Below are positions 11,741 through 24,350 of a DNA stretch of 64,000 bases, one piece after another. The DNA lies in NCBI GenBank assembly GCA_963693305.1, contig OY855906.1, forward strand, positions 24,709,789 to 24,773,788, given 5' to 3'. The position numbers and the translations under genes were made by a program. Source of the DNA: Meandrina meandrites (taxonomy: Eukaryota > Cnidaria > Anthozoa > Scleractinia > Meandrinidae). The notes under the pieces are model-generated. The model saw nothing but the letters and a program-made list of their open reading frames with translations. It was not told the origin of the DNA and did no database searches. The number at the start of each line of letters is the position of its first letter. Within the stretch, counting starts at the first letter, position 1.

Positions 11741-12260
11741 CTTGTGAAAGTCTTTTCTACGCTTTACTGGCTGGCCAAAGAAGAAATTGCTAACAAAAAA
11801 GTGACATCATTACTTGGATTGTTGGAAAAGCTTGGATTAGAGGAGATGAGACACTTCCAGGAAAGATCAAGAGGCCTCATGTGTGAACTATTCCTTTTCC
11901 TGGGGAAAGCTGTCAAAAAAAGTTACTGTGGCCGCTGCATCCTCAGATGCATTTGGCTGCCTTGCTGATGAAGTAACGGATATATCAGTGCTTCAAAAGT
12001 TCGTCCTCTTCGTCAAGCACGTCAACTCGAGTGGAAAGCCACAGACCAATTTTCTTACACACAGAGCACATGACCAATGCTGCCACTGGACAAGAGCTAG
12101 CCAAGTGCCTTAAGAAGGTAGTGCAGAAATGTCAAATGATGAAATTCAGGATCTCGATGAAGAGCTTTACACACAAGAACAAGTCTTTAAGAAGCTCCTT
12201 GTCAACATGTGCACCGCCATGGACGACGGCTCTGATTGTGAAAGTGAAGATGACTAATAG
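11737..12260 (+). pseudogene. hAT-like (DUF4371-type) transposase fragment
   Basis: Translated pieces in shifting frames (WLAKEEIANKK, LEKLGLEEMRHFQ, then FGCLADEVTDISVLQKFVLFV) match the DUF4371/ZNF862-like transposase region I know from many animal genomes. Frames change near 11880 and 12080. No C-terminal dimerisation domain or inverted repeats are visible. It begins exactly where the minus-strand LINE is truncated. Confidence 0.6.
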
Positions 12261-12647
12261 TTTTTGGCCAGAGACTAAGTTTCAAATGCATATGTTCAAA
12301 CAGTTTACACTAACACACTGAAAACTGTTGCAGAAATTTAAAACTTTATATCTCTGTAAAGCCTATAAATGTATCATCGGTAATTATAAGCAGAATGTTT
12401 AATACACACCAGTGAATGCAGGTACAGCAAAAAAGGCCAATCATGAAGTTTGCAAGACAAAGCACTAAGATCATGTATTTCACTTTTTTTGCAGCAGTGC
12501 ATATGTTTTTTACTTCTTTTATCTGCATTACCTTATGGTTGAGAAAATAAAAAATTCCTGCCCCAGAGTGCAGGAAAACACATTTCCGAAGATCTAATTT
12601 TAAAACCTCAAGCCCCCACCAGAAGCTCAGGCCCTCCGGACCTTCGG

Positions 12648-13511
12648 ATGCTACGGGTGGCATATTTCACATTATGCCTGCTTGAAAACTTAATGACAGC
12701 CCTGAAGAAATGTAAAAAGAATTTCAAGATGGTGAGGTTGACAGAGACAAGAATGAAAATTCTGATGGCAATGAGGAAGATACTAATAAAAAATTTCCTG
12801 AAGTGTCTCACAGGCTTACAAAATGTTGAAAGGCAAAAAAGCTGTAGAAACAATCGTTCCATGCTTCTTGTCAAAAGTAATATGATCCTTGTCAACAAAG
12901 AGAGTTGCAAAATGTTGTTTAGTACTGCCAGTGTTGCAATCTGTTCACCATCCCTTACAAACTCTAAGACCTATTTGGTTTTGAGTAAGATGTACAAGGC
13001 TGCTCACCCCAAGTACACACATGGGAAGAAGATGCCACCTTGCTGTATGGAACACATTTCACCATAGGTGCTTAGCTTCTGTAAATTGTCTAATCAAACT
13101 TTTCCAGATCACCTGATTTTGAAATGTGCTGTGTACACTGGAGAAAATCCTCTCACTTTTAAAGAGGATGCTAGCTTTGATAAGTGTGCAGGTAGGCTGT
13201 TTGGTGATTTCCATAAATTCCCAAGCCATGAAACAAATGCAAGGCATATTTTAGCTCAAATTTCCACTGAAAAAGTAGAAGGCATAAACGCCAAGAATTT
13301 CATGAAGTCTTCAAAAGTTGAAGAAGCCCTAGAGTGCTCAGCCAGTAAGAAATGCAACTCCACTGAAGTCCAGAAAAATACTCCAGCAAAAAAAATCCTT
13401 TGCTTTACAAGACCCTGGAAATTACAGCAGTTGCCATGCCAAACACACAGCACACAAATGTTCAATTCACATGCATACCTGATGCAATTTTTTAGCACAT
13501 GGCACAAGTAG
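12648..13511 (+). pseudogene. Unrecognised degenerate ORFs
   Basis: Two consecutive plus-strand frames (12648-13067 and 13068-13511) with Lys/Ser-rich composition. I recognise no domain. Their adjacency and like composition suggest one former ORF with a frameshift, possibly transposon-derived because every neighbour is a transposon remnant. A run of about 18 C at 13651-13668 lies downstream. Confidence 0.22.
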
Positions 13512-13784
13512 ATTGTACCTATTCAAAATTAATACCACTGAGATAAAGGGAGGGAGAGATAAATGAACTAAAGGAACAACTAAACAAAAACTGTTTCCAA
13601 TTCTTTCGAAAATATCAAACGAAACACAATCTAAAGTTTTAATTGGAGACAACCCCCCCCCCCCCCCCACCCCATTACTTTGCATTGACAACTGTTTGCT
13701 ATTTAGTTTAAAAGTTCACTTTTAGAAGACAGAACCACACTGTTACTCATCATCTCTGCCTTAGCCTTCAGCAAGCTCGTGCAT

Positions 13785-14165
13785 TGTACTACCATCTGGT
13801 GAAATAGTCAGATACAAATATCAAGAAGCTGCAAACTGTGCAGAACTTTGCATACAGAATTGCAACGGGGAAATTTGAGCGCATCACCCCAGTGTTTCAC
13901 CAACTGAAATGGTTACCTGTACAACAACCACTTTACTACAGGAATCTTCTTATGATGTACAATGCATAAATGGCAACGCTCCTGATAACTTGTGCAGCAA
14001 TTTTCACAACGCGCAGAGTCCATCAGACATGGAATCACGACCACATTGACATTCCCTCCTTTAAATCTTTTAACTGTCAGGAGTCTTTTAGATATAAATC
14101 TACCAAGATGTGGAATAAGTTAGCCAACCTCAAATGTCATTTTTAAGTCAGTTTTTGAGCAACCC
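13785..14165 (+). mobile_element. LINE reverse-transcriptase C-terminal remnant
   Basis: Plus-strand translation with stops gives LQTVQNFAYRIATG, FERITPVFHQLKWLPVQQ and TKMWNKLANL, the typical C-terminal RT text of CR1/L2-like LINEs, as in the minus-strand copy at 10405-11740 but in the opposite orientation. It is short, frameshifted and without a recognisable 3' tail. Confidence 0.65.
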
Positions 14166-16080
14166 CAAGGCTGCTGCCCAACGGGCGCCCAGTTGTCTGG
14201 GGCGCCTAAGTTACAAGTGCGGGCAACTAAATTTTTGTTCAAGGAGCCCGCATGGGTGCCTAAGCATTGACTTTCCATTCTCATCTAATGTCTTCAATTT
14301 CCTTGTAACTTTGTTCCACTGGCGTAAGATATATCCCGTTCAAAACAATAAGTGCTTCATTTCAAAACGGAAATTGTCCACAATCGAGATAATTTTAGCG
14401 TACAGATATGTAGCGTGCCGTTGCAAATTTCGGCAACTTCGAAAACCATTTATTCTCGACTGTTTAGGACTGGGACTGACTCCCAAATATGGAATGAAGA
14501 ATGAATGGTATTATGGGCTGCTTCACATTTCGTTCGCTAAGTTTTATAGTGAATTTGAAGTAAACATTTACGGATACAAAAGTGAAATCAATCTCCTGGC
14601 CATCCATGCATCAGGTCTGATCATGACAATTTTAATCTGCAAAAGCTTGATACAAAAACCTTTTCAACAAGCCTAAAATAATGTGCAGAATGTTTTGTTG
14701 TTACTCTTACGAATTACCGTAATTGAGGATATTATTTAACTCAAACTTTTATTCTTTCACTTTTGAGAACGCTTAATTTCATAACAACAGAAAATATGTG
14801 CCTTTTCTGTGACATTCATATCAGCTACCGCTTTTTGTGAATCAAGTTTGTTTGTTCATTCAAACTGTTTCGTGTTTTATCTCGGTCATTGAACCGTGAC
14901 AAGGAGAACATGACTCTTGAAAATAATGTGCTAGAAAACTTTGCTGAAAACAGTTTGAATAAGATGAATTGTTTTTAAAACTACTAAAATCTATTGTATA
15001 AGTAAACTCATTTGATAAGCCTAGAAACTGTTTATTTTTTCATAACTTAATTTTTCTGGTCTATTTTTGACAACTGATTATGAAATGTAGATAAGATCAT
15101 AATTTAATTAAAGTGTTTACACAGGTGTTTTGACTTTTTATTACCTTTGCCTTAACCTTCAAACAGACCTGCTAAATTGTAATCTTGGTTCTGTTAAACC
15201 TTAATTACTAACAATAATTCAAGTTCTTTAGTGAGCTTGCTGTGCAAAAGTGAAATTAATTTTGCTGCTTCATGCTTCATTGATTTTGCTTCAAAACTCC
15301 TTTTAAACAATGTTTTGTTTTACACATTTTTAACTTACCTTATCCAACATTCACCATAGCACAATATACTGGTTGGATTTTCAAACTCATTTTAAGCCTA
15401 CAGAAAATTTCTTATATACACACTCCTGTTCATGTCACCCAGTCAGTGTAAAAAGGGTTTTACCGAAGGAGAGGCTTGGCTAAATAAACTTTCAAGTTAA
15501 GGAAGCTACAATCTTTGACGAAACGCGTTGGAACACCAACCCCATCCCCCCTTCCAATGTTGGATTGCGTAATGTGGCCGAACTCCTTGTGCATTCCATT
15601 TCAGTTTTGAGCAAAAATAGGCAGCAATCGTACGCATTAATTTTTGCATGCTACGCAACATTGAAATGGGGGGGGGAGGAGGAGTTACTAAATATTTTGA
15701 TGTGTCCAGTGAGGAAAAAACAGTAAATGACCAAGATTTTGACACTGATTGTAGTTCTGACACAACTATTTGAGGGAGGTTACCCTCAGAAGCTCTCAGA
15801 AAAAAATCTTGTCCGAAGGAGTTTCCTGTTCACGTGCAAAGGCTCTACTGACAAAACAAAATGTGTGTGCATGCCAAGGGGACGTGGGGGGGGGGGGGGC
15901 TGCTCCCCACGCCCCTCCCTGGGCCCCTCCCCTAGATTTGTTTTTTCTTCTTCCCCACCCCCTCCCCCAAGGATCGACCATGGCAACTTTTAGGCTGGAC
16001 TCCTAAAGTAATGGCTTGGGCTCCTAATATTACAGTTATTTTGTTCCAATCGTCATAAGCGTTTACGTTCTTTCAAGTTC
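14166..16080. other. Gene-poor stretch
   Basis: No supportable gene. The 180-codon frame at 14134-14676 has no recognisable domain and begins inside LINE debris. G-rich tracts occur at about 15667-15676 and 15887-15899, with C-rich low-complexity sequence to 15970. Confidence 0.45.
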
Positions 16081-16090
16081 CATTTCCTGA

Positions 16091-16490
16091 TGGCCCGTCC
16101 TAGCAAAGCTAATAGATCTGCAAACCAACAACGCAAGGACAACGTTTAGTTCTTGTCCACTGAGGTTCTAAAACTCCGTTTACAAGCGCTTCACCTACCG
16201 GTTACGGGTTCAAGGGCAAACCTGTTCACCGCCTTTCGAGCGGCCCAATCTGGCGGATTTGCCCAATCACCATGGTACGCAAATGTAAGCCAGTAATCGA
16301 TAGTTTCCAGAAATGGATCGATGCCTTTACCACATACACGATGGTTATTGTGGCCTCTTACCCTCGGAGATCCCTAAAGATGTTAAAATACCAGCAGATC
16401 ATCAGCCTGACAGCCACCAAATTTAAGGGTTTTGCATGGCTGTCTTACGACAACTGCTGGGTATGTGTCTCCATTACACCATACATTTAG
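16091..16490 (+). pseudogene. SAP-like plus DIRS-type gag remnant
   Basis: Plus-strand text in two frames: first a SAP-like helix pair (STEVLKLRLQALHLPVTGSRANL) with a stop just upstream, then from the methionine at 16272 a segment with the pattern W.DAF.TY.MVIVASYPRRSLKMLKYQQII. I associate that pattern with gag-like ORFs of tyrosine-recombinase (DIRS-type) retroelements in cnidarians. No reverse transcriptase or recombinase follows. Family placement is from memory of motif style. Confidence 0.4.
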
Positions 16491-18180
16491 TCGTGTGTTG
16501 TGATTTACTTCATAAGATAATTTAATACGGAACAGAGACATTAAGTTATATTTGAACATAATTAAATTAATTTAATTTAATTATTAACATTTATTATATT
16601 TTAGCTTTTTCAAGACACCTCTTTATGCTTTATTTTATTGCTATGATTATTTATTTTATGTTTTCCGGAAGGCCTCAGCATCTTGGTGAGGGCTGTCTTA
16701 ATTATGAATGAGCATACTGGGATTCAGTGATTTTTATTACAGAATATATTTTGTAAGTACAATTTTACTGCATGCATCTGAGGTACCTAAGTTCCAGATA
16801 TACTTTGATCTTTACTAGCCACAAGTAAAAGTACAATCATTCAAGTTATCTTCATGCATTAGGCTTTAGTTCATATACTTTTTGCAGTAGCCAGCTCCTG
16901 CAACCACTATTTACATATTGGCAAGTTCTTGATCCATTCAGATCCAAAAGTGCTTTTTTTAACTGTTATTATACTTAAAAGTATGGGAGTTGAGGAGAAG
17001 GAAGATAAATGAATCCCTTAATCCTTGGGATGCAAACTATCATGTGGCATTCACACTTTTTGGCATGCCAGATCATCACTGCCCAGGTGAAAGGCCTCCC
17101 AGCCATGAACTCATCAAACAGTCCTGAATTACAAGGTGCACAAAATGATGGTGACAACAAACCAGATAGGATATTAGTTAGGTTGATGGTGACAAGGAAA
17201 CGGCATTTAAGAAAAAAAAATAAAGCAACTACACAAGGTGAAAGACGGCCTGCAGAAGGAGAACAGAGCTAGCCAATCTAACTCCAAGCCCACTTAATGC
17301 AGCTTCTTTTCAACCACAAACCATCAGTGTCTGCCATAACTGCTTCTGAACAAACTCCTAGCTGACATCACACCAAGTGTTGTCAACATGGAGAACAACA
17401 CATCAGTCACAAGGGAAGCTTTCAACAAAGCAGGATCTTGGACAGCCATGGTATCTCGCCCTCTCCAATTGCCACAAGCCCAGCAAGAGTCACTGACGTT
17501 CCTGAAGCTGGCACACTTATCTAAGGGTGAGCATGTAACTGCACACTGTGGGCTTTATTGACAATCTTGTCCTTAATAGGATGAGCAAACAATTTAAGAA
17601 GTTTGCTTTATTAAACTAGTAGTTGCTTAGAAAGCATTAAGGATGGCTCAATGGGCGACACCCAAAACCCGCATATTTTTTTATATTTTTATAATTCGCC
17701 AAGCTGCCATCCCCTCAGGGTGTGCAGCATTATCTACCTTATGCAGTAAAATTTATGGAGCAAAGTTGTAAGTTCAACTGGGCCTCAATGCTCAGGTTTG
17801 ATGACAAATTTTGTCATCTTCAGGCAACGGCCTCCCATTCGCTCTTTTGATAGTCGTGTCTGATGCATGGCACCTTTTCCTTGTCGCCAGGAGTGAATCA
17901 CAAGATCATGCTGAGAATACATGTAGGCAGATTGTGACTCTAGCTGGTAATTAAGTAACGTATACTTGATAATTTTCCAACAGAGCGAGCCACTGCAAAA
18001 ATAGCAACTAACAATTCAAATAAAAAATAAAGCAGGGTGGCTTGATTACAATTTTCATTTTCAATTTAAGTTAGCCTGAACACGAAATGACCAATGAGAT
18101 AAATTATTTACACATCAGCAATGCCATTTATGTATTTTATTTTTGTCTTCAGCAACCATAGAAGTTTTTGTCCACCATAC
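16491..18180. other. Gene-poor stretch
   Basis: I see no gene with domain support. The 87-codon frame at 17009-17272 and text near 17340-17530 may be old ORF pieces, but there is no recognisable motif. Confidence 0.4.
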
Positions 18181-18199
18181 CTAATATTGAAGGATGATC

Positions 18200-18860
18200 T
18201 AATAACTATCCATCTTTCCAAACAGTGTGACATCTTTGGTGATAAACGAAAGGGGTGATGTAGAGGAAGAAGAAGTTGTTGGGGTAAAAAGAGATGTTAT
18301 TGCCACATTTTGGCAACAGTTCTTCATGTCTGCTTCGTCTCTTAAAAATGCTACCAAAGATGTTTCAGGCACTGCCCTTGCCAATCATTTGCCAGTTTTA
18401 CACCTGAAAAATTTCAATTACATCAAGGGTTGCACCTGTTATGATTGCCATTTTGCACATGCTTGTAATCGTAAGGGGAATGGCAAAGCATGTGCTTGCT
18501 CCCATCCAACAATTTTAAAGTGTAAATGTCACTTAAGAGTTTATGAAAGTGTACCATTTCTAATAACCATCCATCTTTCAAACAGTGTGACATCTTTCAA
18601 GGTGATAAACGAAAGGGGTGAAGTAGAGGAAGAAGTTGTTGGGGTAAAAAGAGATGTTATTGCACATTTTGGCAACAGTTCTTCACGTCTGCTTCGTCTC
18701 TTAAAAATGCTACAAAAGATGCTTCAGGCACTGCCCTTGCCAATCATTTGCCAGTTTTACACCTGAAAAATTTCAATTGTATCAAGGGTTGCACCTGTTA
18801 TGAGTGCCATTTTGCACATGCTTGTAATCGTAAGGTGAATGGCAAAGCAAAATTATGGCA
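18200..18860 (+). repeat. 361-bp tandem duplication carrying ORF debris
   Basis: Two copies, about 18200-18490 and 18561-18850, are highly similar: both contain GTGTGACATCTTT, GTAAAAAGAGATGTTATTG and GGGTTGCACCTGTTATGA. They differ by small indels. Each encodes a piece reading VGVKRDVIA, then HLPVLHLKNFN and CTCY.CHFAHACNRK. Frame 18227-18766 runs from copy 1 into copy 2. The parent ORF looks transposon-derived but is not identified. Confidence 0.75.
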
Positions 18861-19049
18861 TCGTGGTGAGCTGATTTGTACGTACAAGTTCACTTCTCTT
18901 TTTCAAGAATTGTTCATAGTCCGTAACTGTCTAGGGTACCTAATTATTGTGCATTTGTTTTAATTTGTTCTAGGAACAGCCAACAACAAGGAGATTTATA
19001 CAATAAGTTTTTATTTACTTGCCAGTTCCAGCAGCACGCTCAAAACAAT

Positions 19050-19958
19050 TTGCCTTTTTCGTATTCAAGGCCAAGCGCTACTGGTTTTATAAACCCGGAA
19101 TTTGGCAGATTCATCGGTCCAAGTACATCAGCATTTGACCATCAATCCCCTTCTCAGAGTTCTGAGAGTTCTCAGTCCAGTCAAAGTCCTGGCCCTGCAC
19201 AAGATGACGTTTCTCGTGGGAACAACAACAAACACTGGGAAAGTGCTGAGGTAAAGATGCTAATTGGAGCATGTAAGAGCTACCATGAAGAGCTAAAATC
19301 CACGAAGAGCAGCAAGGGGAAGAACACGATCTGGGATCGTATCCTCACTGACTTCAAGCAAGCTTGCGAAGACGCCGGCATTCAATCAGAGAAATCTCTC
19401 ACTCAAGCGAAGGAGAAATGGTTTGCGCTCTTTGAGAAATATAAAGCGATCTGTGACAACAACTCCAAAACTGGATGCGGATGAGAAACATTTCAGTTCT
19501 ATGAAATTATTGATGAATTCATGGGGTGATCCGATAAAGTTAGACCCAAATATGTGAGGGAAACAAACATTGGTAATGCAGATGACCATTGCTCCAGCCC
19601 TGCAACTATCCTTGAGATCAATGCAAGCCCAGACTTGGAAAACGTGGATCAACAAGGAGCAACAACAGTAACGCCAGCAGCAAGTAAGAAGGGCAATAAA
19701 GACGACAGAACAAAAAAGAGGAAAAGGAAGTGAGGTACTGCAGAGGGTGAGAGCGAGGAAAGTGAGCTCATAAAATTACTTTAAGCTCAACAAGACGCCA
19801 TAACTAAAGCAGAGGAAAAAGACAAGAGGGTAATGGAAGCCATGCTCAAATTCCAAGCAGAGTCAGAGGAATGGCACCAGCAACTCCTTGTTTCGGTTCT
19901 AGGGAAGATTGGAGATTTTTTCACTTCTAAAAATGAGTTAGATGTTCAACAATATTGA
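19050..19958 (+). pseudogene. Harbinger-associated Myb/SANT-like protein, dead
   Basis: From the methionine at 19050, a Ser/Gln/Pro-rich N-terminus (residues 25-55) precedes a Myb/SANT-like (MADF-like) domain at about residues 60-140 (HWESAEVKMLIGA, IWDRILTDF, KEKWFALFEKYKAI). The same frame continues to 19958 with family-like text (RTKKRKRK, then EEWHQQLLVSVLGKIGDFF) but is interrupted by in-frame TGA, TGA, TGA and TAA. Myb-like proteins of this type are encoded by Harbinger transposons beside the transposase. The divergent transposase remnant at 20280-21003 supports that. Confidence 0.72.
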
Positions 19959-20279
19959 TGAAAACTGTTAATTATGTTGTTGACACAGTGACAAAAGTAT
20001 TGCTCGCTGACAGCCGTTTATTGCCAGTTTCGTAACAGTTCATTAACAGTTTATATACCGTTAAACATGTGATTAGAATACAACCGCAAAACAAAACTGA
20101 TAGGTCTACCAAGTTTCTGTCCTTTTTTCCACATCGTTAAGGACATTTTTGTCAGTTGGAATTTTTTATCTGACATGTCTTGTGAATATTTAATTGTATT
20201 AGATTTATTAAACTGGAACACTTTTGCTTAGTATTGGATATTTTACCTCCGTAAACGCATAGTTTTCTTTTAAAGATTG

Positions 20280-21003
20280 GCTATGTAGTCTACCAGCGCT
20301 CTTCTGATACCTTGAGCTCCTCTCGAAGGTATTCGACTTAGTCTGAGAAACTTGCGCCATGTAAACTTCCAGGGTATTCTGTTGAAACAGATAAATATAG
20401 TACTGCAGAGTCGACTCGTCCTCGTGATTTGTTTTGTTTTTCAGCAGCCCCCATTATATTTGGAATCCTACTTCTTTCAGAGAATCCATCAATTTTAGCT
20501 TGGACATCAGCTCTACTAGTCTCCCTTAATCAACAAAGCTCCTGAACAAATTCGTGACAACAATTAACAACTGCTGATTTTGAAAGTCTGATCATCAGTC
20601 CACAGGAGCTGTCCATAAACTTGCCCAGACTCTCTTTTCGACAGGGATAGCATCCCTCATGTGTGTATCTTATCTACCAAGTGCTGGTCCAACAAGCTGG
20701 CAGATATACTCAAATGTTGCCCTAGAAACTCTGAAGTTTTCTTTCCACCAGTGATCCAACGCTTCATCATTCAGCAATTGCTGAAACCACAATTGAGGCC
20801 ACGGAAGTACTTAAATTCTTCTGGGATTGCGTGCACCGCCGCATACGCAGGTAGAAAGCAATGAATTATGGCGTTAAGAAAGCGCAAGCGGCTAATCCTT
20901 TGATGTAGGAAAAGCTGAATTAGTACAGCAGCAGAGGATTGTTGGTACAGGATAAGAAGGAGCAGCGGAACAACACTGGCTACCTCTCTCGAATTAGCCA
21001 TTT
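20280..21003 (-). pseudogene. Harbinger transposase N-terminal remnant
   Basis: Minus-strand text starts MANSREVASVV at 21001. After a frame change it continues as LWFQQLLNDEALDHWW, FRVSRATFEYICQLVGPALG, then MRDAIPVEKRVWASLW. That is the N-terminal region of Harbinger (DDE_Tnp_4) transposases. Several stops interrupt it and the catalytic DDE part is missing. It is divergent from, and about 0.3 kb beyond, the Myb-like remnant, the usual two-gene Harbinger arrangement. Confidence 0.68.
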
Positions 21004-21419
21004 CGATATATCATTGAACTTCGCGCCAAATTAGTCACACGGGAAAGATTGACCTCGGTAAATTATTTTATGTGTGACCAGAAACACCTTGGTAATATAA
21101 ACCCCTTGGCGATTTTATCATGGTCAAGATTATTTACCTCGGGAATGCCATTTACCTTGGTATGTGTAACCGCAACTAATATCTCACAAAATTCTGTGAT
21201 TTTTAAACATTTGTCAAGAAACTGGAACAATATTTAAAAATAAGGATTTCTATTTTTAGATAACTATCAATTCTAGTAAATATATAATTACTATGCAATT
21301 GTAAACAGTTTCATATCTAAGTGCTTTCTAATTTTTTAATATCGTACTACAGATGAAGAGCCACTTGTGGAAATGCTGTAATAAAGTCATACTTATTCTC
21401 ATTATTATTATGTAAAACC

Positions 21420-23290
21420 AAAGCATCCGCCAAAAAAAATCTGTGCCAAAAAAGCTGTTTCTGTTGTGGTGAGGAACATATCCTGGCCTGGAGAAATGCC
21501 AATTTAAAGATGAAATGTGTTGGAACTGGAAAGGACAGGAGCACATCGCCAGAGTGTGCAAAAAGAAAACACCAACTCTGACCAGTGAATCGCGCTCAGA
21601 GCAGGACAGGAGAAAGCAGTGGGTTCGGTACGTGGAAGATGATGTATCGAGAGATTCAGATGAGGAGTTCAAATTGTTTTATACACAGTGTACCAGTGAA
21701 CAGCAAAGACTGTTCAATGGAATTGTCAATCATGTCACAGGAAGCCTGGAACAACAGATTCGGGGAGGTCCCATTTGAGAAGTCCACAATCAAGTTCAGA
21801 ATGTACAACAGGGGACCTTTTGTATCAGAACAACACCACTAAATTGCCTCTCCAAATCGTGAAAGGACAAGGACTAACTCTTTTTGGAAGGAACTGGTTA
21901 TTGAAGAGACATAAAACTGAACTGGCCATCAATTAAGAAGATAAGAAGTGACCTAGATCTGTGTTTTAAGACAAATTAGGTACAATACAAGGCATTAAGG
22001 ATAAATTGTTTGGAAACCCTGGCTCAAAGCCAAGATTCTTTAAACCATGCCCAGTTCCCCATACTTTAAAGGGTGCCATTGAGCAAGAATTCAGAGTGCC
22101 CAACACCAATAGTTCCTGTGGTTGAACATGACAATTATATACGAGATTGTTGTTATTACAAAGTGACAGAAAATTCTGCTTTGGAAGTTCACCAGCACCC
22201 CTTGCCAAATCCCGAAGAATTACTTGTGACCTAAAGCGGGGGAGAAAAATACAGTAAGCCAGGTTTGTCATGAGCTTATCAACAAATCCTACTTGACAAG
22301 GATTCTAGAGAATTTGTAACCATTAATACTTATAAGGGTTTATTTAGACCTACTCATTTGCCTTTCGGAGTGTCGTATGCAACCTTCAATGCAAAATTGA
22401 GCAAGTACCACAGGTTATTCCAATTATGGCAGTTTGTAGGGTACACAATATTTTACTATTGGGGAGGAACGATCACCTGCATTTAGATCACTTATGCTTT
22501 ACAAACATTGACCAAACGCGAATGCACTTATGCACAAATTGAGAAGAAAGCACTCAGCATACTTTTCGAAATATAGCAATTCTGTCAATATTTGTATGGA
22601 AGGAAGTTTCTTTTAGTCATGGATCACAAACCATGAACCGTTAATGTTGTTAGGGCCAAACAGTGGAATTCGCACTCTAAAAACAGCAAGGTTACAAAAA
22701 GGGGCATTTGCTACTTGCCACACATCAATACAAATGCAAAGGAGTCAATGAGGTCAAACTCATCAATTCACTACAAATTGAACTGCTGCCATCAAACATC
22801 AATCAAGTTCATAAAGTGACACAAACAGATCAAAATTTGTCAAGAGTGTTATAATACCCAATAACAGGCTGCCCTGATGAGCATACCACGCCAGAAATAA
22901 TATAGTATTTTCAAAGTGTTTAATCATGTGAAAGATGGTTGATTACTATGGGAATTCACGTTATAATTCCAAAGACATCACTCACTCCACTTCGTGTGTG
23001 AACTTTGCCAAAGAAGTAGCCACAGCAGTTCAGCGATGTAATGACTGCCAGAAGAGCTGCAACAGGCACCCTTACATCCATGGGATTGGCCATAAACACC
23101 ATGGCAGACGGTTTACATTAACTTCACAGGACTGTTCATTGGAATAATGTTCTTAGCTGTTGTTAATAGTAATTCCAAATGGCTAGAGATAGAATTGATG
23201 CAGAACATCACAAGAGAAATAACAATGGAGGAGGAGCTTTAAGAAATTTTTGCTTGGTACTCAAAGTAAGAGATTCATAATAAGTGTTGG
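21420..23290 (+). mobile_element. Decayed Ty3/Gypsy retrotransposon
   Basis: Plus-strand pieces appear in Gypsy order with many stops: gag zinc knuckle (CWNWKGQEHIARVC near 21520), post-protease text (GLTLFGRNWL near 21870), RT pieces (AYQQILLDKDSREFVTI near 22280 and LPFGVSYATF near 22350), RNase H text (YAQIEKKALSILFE and YLYGRKFLLVMDH near 22530-22630), and integrase zinc-binding text (VATAVQRCNDCQKSC near 23020, NSKWLEIELM near 23170). The RT catalytic YxDD region is deleted. No LTRs are recognised. Confidence 0.72.
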
Positions 23291-23743
23291 GGAATGTAGA
23301 GTTTGTTACAATTAAAGGATAAATTTCTTGGTCATTAGCTTAGTGATTGTCATTGGATAGTATACCTTAACCCCTTCATTCTCAAGCCCGTGTTTTAGTG
23401 CTCTCCAAATATAACAAATGCATTGCCTTGGAATCAGGAGAAAGGATGATGCAATTTTAGTTTCCAGTCCTTCTTGGCAAAGTAGAGGAGTACCTTGTTG
23501 TTTTCACTGTAAAATATTATGTTGTTGGATTTTCTTTGCATTTGTCATGTTTTTTTGTCAGTGCTGATGATTTGTAAATATTTCCTGGGATTTAAAGATG
23601 GCGACCATAAGATACACAGCTGAACTACACCTGTAGTTCCAAAAATGGTGCTTGAATGGGACATTGGTGGTAAAATAGGTGAGGATCCTGAGGCAAGTGG
23701 AAAGGATGGCAACTTGGATATCGATCATGAGGATGATTAACTG

Positions 23744-23989
23744 ATGGACAACAAAAGCAGTGACAGTGGAGAAGAGGAGGTAAATATAAAATTAAATGCA
23801 ATACATCCAACCACAAATGCACAAAAGTGGAGTGCAATACACAGTATTCCAAACAGTGATTATCCTAATTGTTTAGGAATGTATGGTCCAACAGATTTGC
23901 TTGGAACAGATGCTAGACTGATTGACCTTTTTGATGTACTGTTTGTTTCTGACTTGTGGGACTATATGCTGTTGTTGTCAAATACATAA
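23744..23989 (+). pseudogene. piggyBac-like transposase N-terminal fragment
   Basis: An 81-codon frame. Its second half (GPTDLLGTDARLIDLFDVLF..DLWDYM) resembles the entry into the piggyBac DDE_Tnp_1_7 domain, where a proline-like turn is followed by IDFF and DLW. An acidic N-terminus is also typical. No catalytic part follows. Confidence 0.35.
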
Positions 23990-24114
23990 TTTGCGTTAAT
24001 TAGTGATTCCTTATGAACGTTATTTTCGATGAAAATGTGTATACAAAATTTCATACTTTAAAGGGCTACTTTGTGCTTCATGTTGAATAGCTTAAATTAA
24101 GTCTATGTTGTGAT

Positions 24115-24350
24115 CGGGTGCTCATTCTTTGGGCAATACAAGAGAACGCCATGTGTTGTGAAGAAAGCTTTGGAAAGAATGTTTCATACGCTTGTCTCGT
24201 ACAAACGTACACACCATTCGTGAGAATTGCAACAGCACGCTGATCGGTGCTCATTCTTCAGAGAAAACAAGAGAATGCCATGTTTTGTGAAGAAAGCTTT
24301 GGAAAGAATGTTTTATGCACTTCTCTCACATACAAACGCACACACCATTC
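24115..24350 (+). repeat. Tandem duplication, about 125-bp unit
   Basis: Copy 1 (24115-24225) and copy 2 (24240-24350) share GTGAAGAAAGCTTTGGAAAG, AAGAATGTTT and CACACCATTCGTG. A 109-codon ORF starting inside copy 2 (24227-24556) has no recognised domain. Confidence 0.6.

Noticed and set aside
15786..15993. Gly/Pro-rich ORFs
   Set aside because: They arise from G- and C-rich low-complexity sequence and appear on both strands in several frames.
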